Shown here one piece after another: positions 59,738-64,000 of a stretch of DNA of 64,000 bases. The notes beneath the pieces are model-generated. The model was not told the DNA's origin. It was given only the letters and a program-made list of their open reading frames with translations, and did no database searches. The stretch is from Paramacrobiotus metropolitanus (lineage: Eukaryota > Tardigrada > Eutardigrada > Parachela > Macrobiotidae), in contig NW_026570226.1 of NCBI RefSeq assembly GCF_019649055.1, positions 1,054,001 through 1,118,000 on the forward strand, written 5' to 3'. Position 1 is the first letter of the stretch, and each line of letters opens with the position of its first letter. A program made the translations under genes and the position numbers.

Positions 59738-62403
59738 TCAGATTTTAATTTTCTCGGCTGGTTTGTCACTGGTTTTCAGCAATCCTAAAGTGTTCCTTCT
59801 CAGCAACGCCGCAACCTTGCCTTTGGAATTCTTTTTTACAATTGGGCACGCAAAATTCACCAGTGATTTGCTGGAATCCTGCTTAGCCTTATTTATAGGG
59901 CAGTTTTTCCCTGGCATTTCTATATGGGGTTTGTTGCGGTGCCGGTACAATGCATCCCGAAATTCAGTGAAAAACCGGCTCAGCGCTTCCTGGGCTTATA
60001 AGTTTTCTGGTGTCAGAGAGTGCGATCGACATCAAATCCTACAGTACGTCGTACTTGGTACCTGTCAAGCGGATTTCCGGTGACGGTTGGTCCGGACTGA
60101 CCGCTAATATTTCCAGTCTGACGTCTTCCAGCCGGCGTATTCGCTTTTCGAGTTCCGACGACAAGTATAGCTGCTGGCGCTGCATATAACCATATAGTTC
60201 GGTGACTTTACTCACGACTTCCAATCCTGGCGCAATCCATCGAACGTTGTATTCCCGAACCTTTGGTCTAAACAATAAGCATAGTATCATAGTATCAAAC
60301 GCAAACCAATCAAAAGGTTACTGCCGATAGATAACTGCCGCTGCCAAATAATCTATCTCAGATAAATTAATACACAACCAGTGATAATTATTACTGGTAA
60401 GTATTAATTCAATGGAAATTCCCGAACGGTTTCTGGTAATTTAATTACTCTAGCAATAGCGTTAACAATCCCATTATTAGCTGTGAGGTACAGACTGTAT
60501 ACGTTTCATTCTCGTACCCAAATTACACAGACTATTTTATTGTATGCATAGACTATTTTTGCAAGAGGCACGAAACAAACTAATTGAAGTTAACGCTTTA
60601 ATCGTTAACTTGCTTTAGCGGCGTAAGAGAAAACACTGGCACGGCTGATCTCTCGTTCTGCGACGGGCAAACACGCTGGACTTTGCGCGGATCTGCTGCC
60701 TTCCTTCTATTGTCGTGGAATGTGGAATCTACCTATTGACCAGCGGATCTCCTGTCTCTTCTCTGCATGCGACCGTTCGAGCTGCCCTGCTTTCCAACAA
60801 TAGCCACCCTGCTCCTTCATCGACGGCCTGCTTGGTGATGGTTCCTGTCGTTTTCAGTGGAGGGCGGCCTAGTTTTGTTGCTGATTTTCCACAGATGGCA
60901 TATTGAATGTGTGTTAAGTTTGTGACTTTTGCATTTTGTCTTCTGCAGGCGGATTTGATTCAAAAGTTGTTCATTGACTGCTTGAATATTAAATTTCCGT
61001 GACCTTTAGTGTTATCGAAATTTACCTGCCTTCCCACCCAGTTGCATGCTACCAGCGATTTTGATATCTACTAAGCATTCACACAACGGTGTAACAATTT
61101 CTGATTAAAGGTCTGTCCTCACTCGCGCAGCTTTCTCGCTATGGTACGCGCAGAAGGGCACCGGAAGGCAGTATCATCTCCCTGGCCACGAATCAGGGGA
61201 AGCACCTAGCCACGCATCATGTGGTGGTCCCAACTCCTTGGGTGCGAGTCATCTGGCCATGCATCAGGTGCCTGTGATGGCACAGACGCGCACACGCATA
61301 CGCATACTGTACACTCCTTCCCGTGCGTGTTCTGACGATACCACGAGACTCAACGGCCGAGCTGAGTCTGGCCATTTAATGCCCCAAACCATTTGTCGGC
61401 GTTTCTCGAACATAGGCGTTAATGTGATGTTACCAATAAACGCTATTAACTGTGAGTAGTAAGTCTGCAGGAAAAAAAATTAGAATAGTATTACGGACGC
61501 ACTTTTCATCCGGATTTTGTCCACCGGCTCCGGTTATGCTTTTCCTGATTTCTCGCTGTGCGATCTGAACCATTTTTTTGACCGCATTTGGCTGGATAAT
61601 AAATATTTCAAATGCGCACTTAGTCGTTCTTTCTCCGTTATTTCCCCGTTTGATCAACTTGCAAATGTACACATCGGAGTCTTTCAGTTCCCTGTGATCT
61701 CTAACGTAGGGTGACAGTTCCCAGTAGTAATCGCCAATGGGCATCTTTTGCTCATTGGGTGGTTCCAGCGGAAACCGAACCACCTCTTTCTCCACTAAAA
61801 ACCTCCCGGTGTATACCAGAAGGTTCTCTTCCTGGCGAATCCATTTGTCAATTTCTATAAATGCTTATTGTTTTAGATTCTCATCTCCAAATAAGTATGG
61901 AATATTAATCGTAGCATATTTACATAACAAGCAGCAACCAAATGTTGTGGACATGAGGCAAAAATGTATTTTGGTATACGTTTATCAAATATATTTTGGT
62001 ACTGGTATATAAATATCAAAAAATGGCAAATTGTGATCACGTTCAATTTGTATACTATTCAACAGCTATTTAGTGCTGTTCCCTAAGGTCAACCGACAAT
62101 TGGTAGTATTAGTAATGTGGAATTACGAAGCCGTTCAAAATTGCTGAAAGCAGTTAGAGAAGACCATTAGTTCTTACTAATATTACGATATCTTTGAGGA
62201 ATGCAATCTAACCATGCACGAAAATCAACTACTCCGAAACAGTTGGCTTGAATGGGTTCAGTGGATACGGTGCCCGTGGTCTCCGGAAATCTCACTCGGA
62301 TCTGCTCGATTAAACTTTCACGAACTAATGTTAAAAGTGGAACATCCGGTATCGGTTTTTTTGTTAGCATAGCCTGCGCTATAGCCGAGCGCAGAAGTTC
62401 CAT
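59738..62403 (-). CDS. Unrecognised conserved-looking protein, four exons
   Basis: I do not recognise this protein. Four exons, 62178-62403, 61503-61854, 60048-60267 and 59738-59989, join with matching phases into 349 aa, and all borders are GT-AG. It starts MELLRSAIAQAML. The middle is a mixed, probably folded segment (FGVVDFRAWLDCIPQRY, GDYYWELSPYVRDHREL, DSDVYICKLIKRG, KCAFEIFIIQP). It continues with an amphipathic, charged helix that could be a coiled coil (YLSSELEKRIRRLEDVRLEIL) and ends in a Lys-rich tail. There is no signal peptide or membrane segment. If the last small intron (59990-60047) is not spliced, the protein ends earlier at TKYDVL (stop at 60039). The second intron is 1.2 kb and contains a GC-richer patch at 61100-61400. 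The gene model is moderately secure. The function is unknown. Confidence 0.6.
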
Positions 62404-63044
62404 CACGATAAAATAATGACACCTGTTAAAATTCTAAAGCAGTGCATTAATTTTATTAGATAGTTTGCATACAATCACTGCAAGACTCAATCTATAGCGC
62501 CGCCTTGGTATGACATAATAGTTGCTAAAAATTTATTTTTACGCACTGGCATACAGTAGTAACTAAGTGGTTACTATGGAAAGCGGTCGCGTTTTCTTGT
62601 ATAAAACCAGTGCAAATGCAATCAGCTTACGTATATTTGAATACGTGAATCGTAAATCCTCTCTAGTTTTTTTAAACTGAATAGCCAGATTCTGAAACAC
62701 TAACTACAGCAAAATAAACCAAAAAAACAGGTACAAAACCAACGTACAAAATATAACAAGAAGTACAACAAAGAGTTCATTGTCTTCACTGGATTACTAT
62801 AAATGGCACCGGTAAACTGATTGCACTGCAATTCAGAAACAGAGAATCTGAAAAGAGCAGTCACAGGCAGTTTTTAACAATCACCATCCCAATTTTCCCA
62901 GTCGAATGGAGGAAGTAGGAACGTCAAATTCGAATGCTTCCCGAAAAATTTTGAAATATGCTAGCAAGGAATGCCACCCGCAATTCATCCAGGGGTTACA
63001 TAATACTGTAAACCTGCAACGCGCACAGTGCGGTGTCTATCCGG
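62404..63044. other. Gap between the unrecognised gene and the SLCO gene
   Basis: About 640 nt of AT-rich sequence with no gene visible. It holds the 5' flank of the minus-strand gene below and the 3' flank of the transporter. Confidence 0.4.
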
Positions 63045-64000
63045 CTATCTGACAACGACCGGCGGTTCAACGGGTTGCGGTTCCGCCGTGACCGCGGCCT
63101 CCATCTCCAGGTCTGGCTGGGTCACCGGCGCATCTTTTTCGCTATCAGCTGCGTCCTCGAACTTTAAATCTTTGACTTTGAAAAACACCTATATCGCATA
63201 ATGCATAACTTAACTCAACAAGAATACAAGAAATAGTACATTTACTATACGCTAGGCTAAACCCAAAGCGATTATTACAATTATTGCAACATAGATCCGA
63301 ATTCCCGGATAAATGGTATTTAAGACTTACGTAGATTTCAAGAAATAACACCAAAAGCTTGCAGCAGGCCACCGCTAAATGCATACGAAAGCGAAATTTA
63401 TCCGTGTCGTAGAGCAGACACGATCCCTTCTCGCCACAAGCCCGCTCTTTCCATAATACACATGTGGAATCAATGATGGTTCCCATAAGAATCGGTGCAG
63501 GAAAATATCCTGTCCAAAAAATTATAGTTACATGTATTAGATTTATATTATAATTATTGTGGCCCTAATTTAGCAAGCAAATTATCAACCAGCGTATCAG
63601 CGTATGCCGTATGGTGTATTAACACAATAGGGCATACGCTGCTCCGTTTTTAATCAAAACAGTTAGCAATTACCAAATGCTGACATCATTAGTGCAGAAA
63701 CTGCATTAGCCATGGATTTAAGTTCCGGCTCCACAAGCCGAAAGGTCAGCATAATCGTCCCGGACAAAGGGAAACTTGCGATGGCTTTCAACAGAAACAT
63801 GACTGAAATAATAAGAAAGTCAACAACCCTAATGTTTCCATTGTAAACCTATAAAATCAGAGTTTGCGACGCGAAGGTAATGTGGAAGGTTTATTATCTT
63901 CACGGACAACACTGCTAAAATCATAGTAGGTAAATGTTAAACTATGGTAAAATACTGCAGCACTGTTACGAGGCACTTACGTAAATTATATTTTGATCAA
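63045..64000 (-). CDS. Organic anion transporter (SLCO/OATP family), 3' part
   Basis: Carboxy-terminal part of a 12-helix plasma-membrane carrier for organic anions. The gene runs off the window end. Exons seen: 63674-63802 (helix 11: PLSGTIMLTFRLV, then EPELKSMANAV), 63331-63509 (YFPAPILMGTIIDSTC, CGEKGSCLLYD, helix 12) and 63045-63188 (cytosolic tail, acidic and Pro/Val-rich, ending PPVVVR). Phases agree. The PELKSxA and PAPIxxGxxIDxTC motifs and the CGxxGxCxxYD loop are OATP signatures. A further exon probably ends at about 63983 (donor GTAAGTG), and one more may lie near 63850-63920, but I could not confirm the frame. The N-terminus, Kazal-like loop and first ten helices lie beyond the window or are unresolved. 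Confidence 0.85.

Overview
The window is nuclear DNA of a small-genome invertebrate animal. Every confidently modelled gene is a metazoan orthologue, and most are split by short GT-AG introns, many of 50-100 nt. Importin beta and RAD54 use one GC-AG intron each. There are no operons, prokaryotic signals or RNA genes that I can see. Gene structure and protein divergence would suit an ecdysozoan, possibly a tardigrade or small arthropod, but the sequence alone does not fix the phylum.

Layout. 401-4136 (+): two-exon SIX3/6 (Optix) homeobox gene with a 2.5 kb intron, followed by about 10.6 kb with no convincing gene, a typical flank for a developmental transcription factor. 14.8-17.8 kb: two minus-strand TXNDC17-like thioredoxin genes, one of which has lost its CxxC active site. 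Between them sits an 867 bp almost perfect inverted-repeat element. 18.8-20.1 kb (-): MRPL13 in five exons. 20.9-22.4 kb (-): unrecognised protein with tectonin-like repeats. 23.5-28.1 kb (-): importin beta-1 (KPNB1), rebuilt as 21 exons and 880 aa. 28.9-31.3 kb: two related non-autonomous elements, the second an internally deleted form with 14 bp terminal inverted repeats. 31.7-34.6 kb (+): RAD54. 34.9-38.6 kb (-): SON, convergent with RAD54.

39.9-40.5 kb (-): TMEM138, head to head with AHI1 (jouberin; +, 13 exons, 41.6-47.2 kb). Both are Joubert-syndrome ciliary genes, and this divergent pairing is the most interesting arrangement in the window. 47.7-56.1 kb (-): a membrane adenylyl cyclase of the ADCY5/6 type in about 21 exons, including 28 nt and 31 nt microexons and an unusual forskolin-contact residue. 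59.7-62.4 kb (-): a four-exon gene that I do not recognise. 63.0 kb to the window end (-): the 3' part of an organic anion transporter (SLCO/OATP), cut by the window edge.

The genes do not form one pathway. Most are housekeeping (nuclear import, DNA repair, splicing, mitochondrial translation, redox), plus a ciliary pair, a signalling enzyme and a developmental regulator. Exon coordinates come from manual splice-site choice checked by reading-frame phase and by family similarity from memory. No alignment or transcript data were available.
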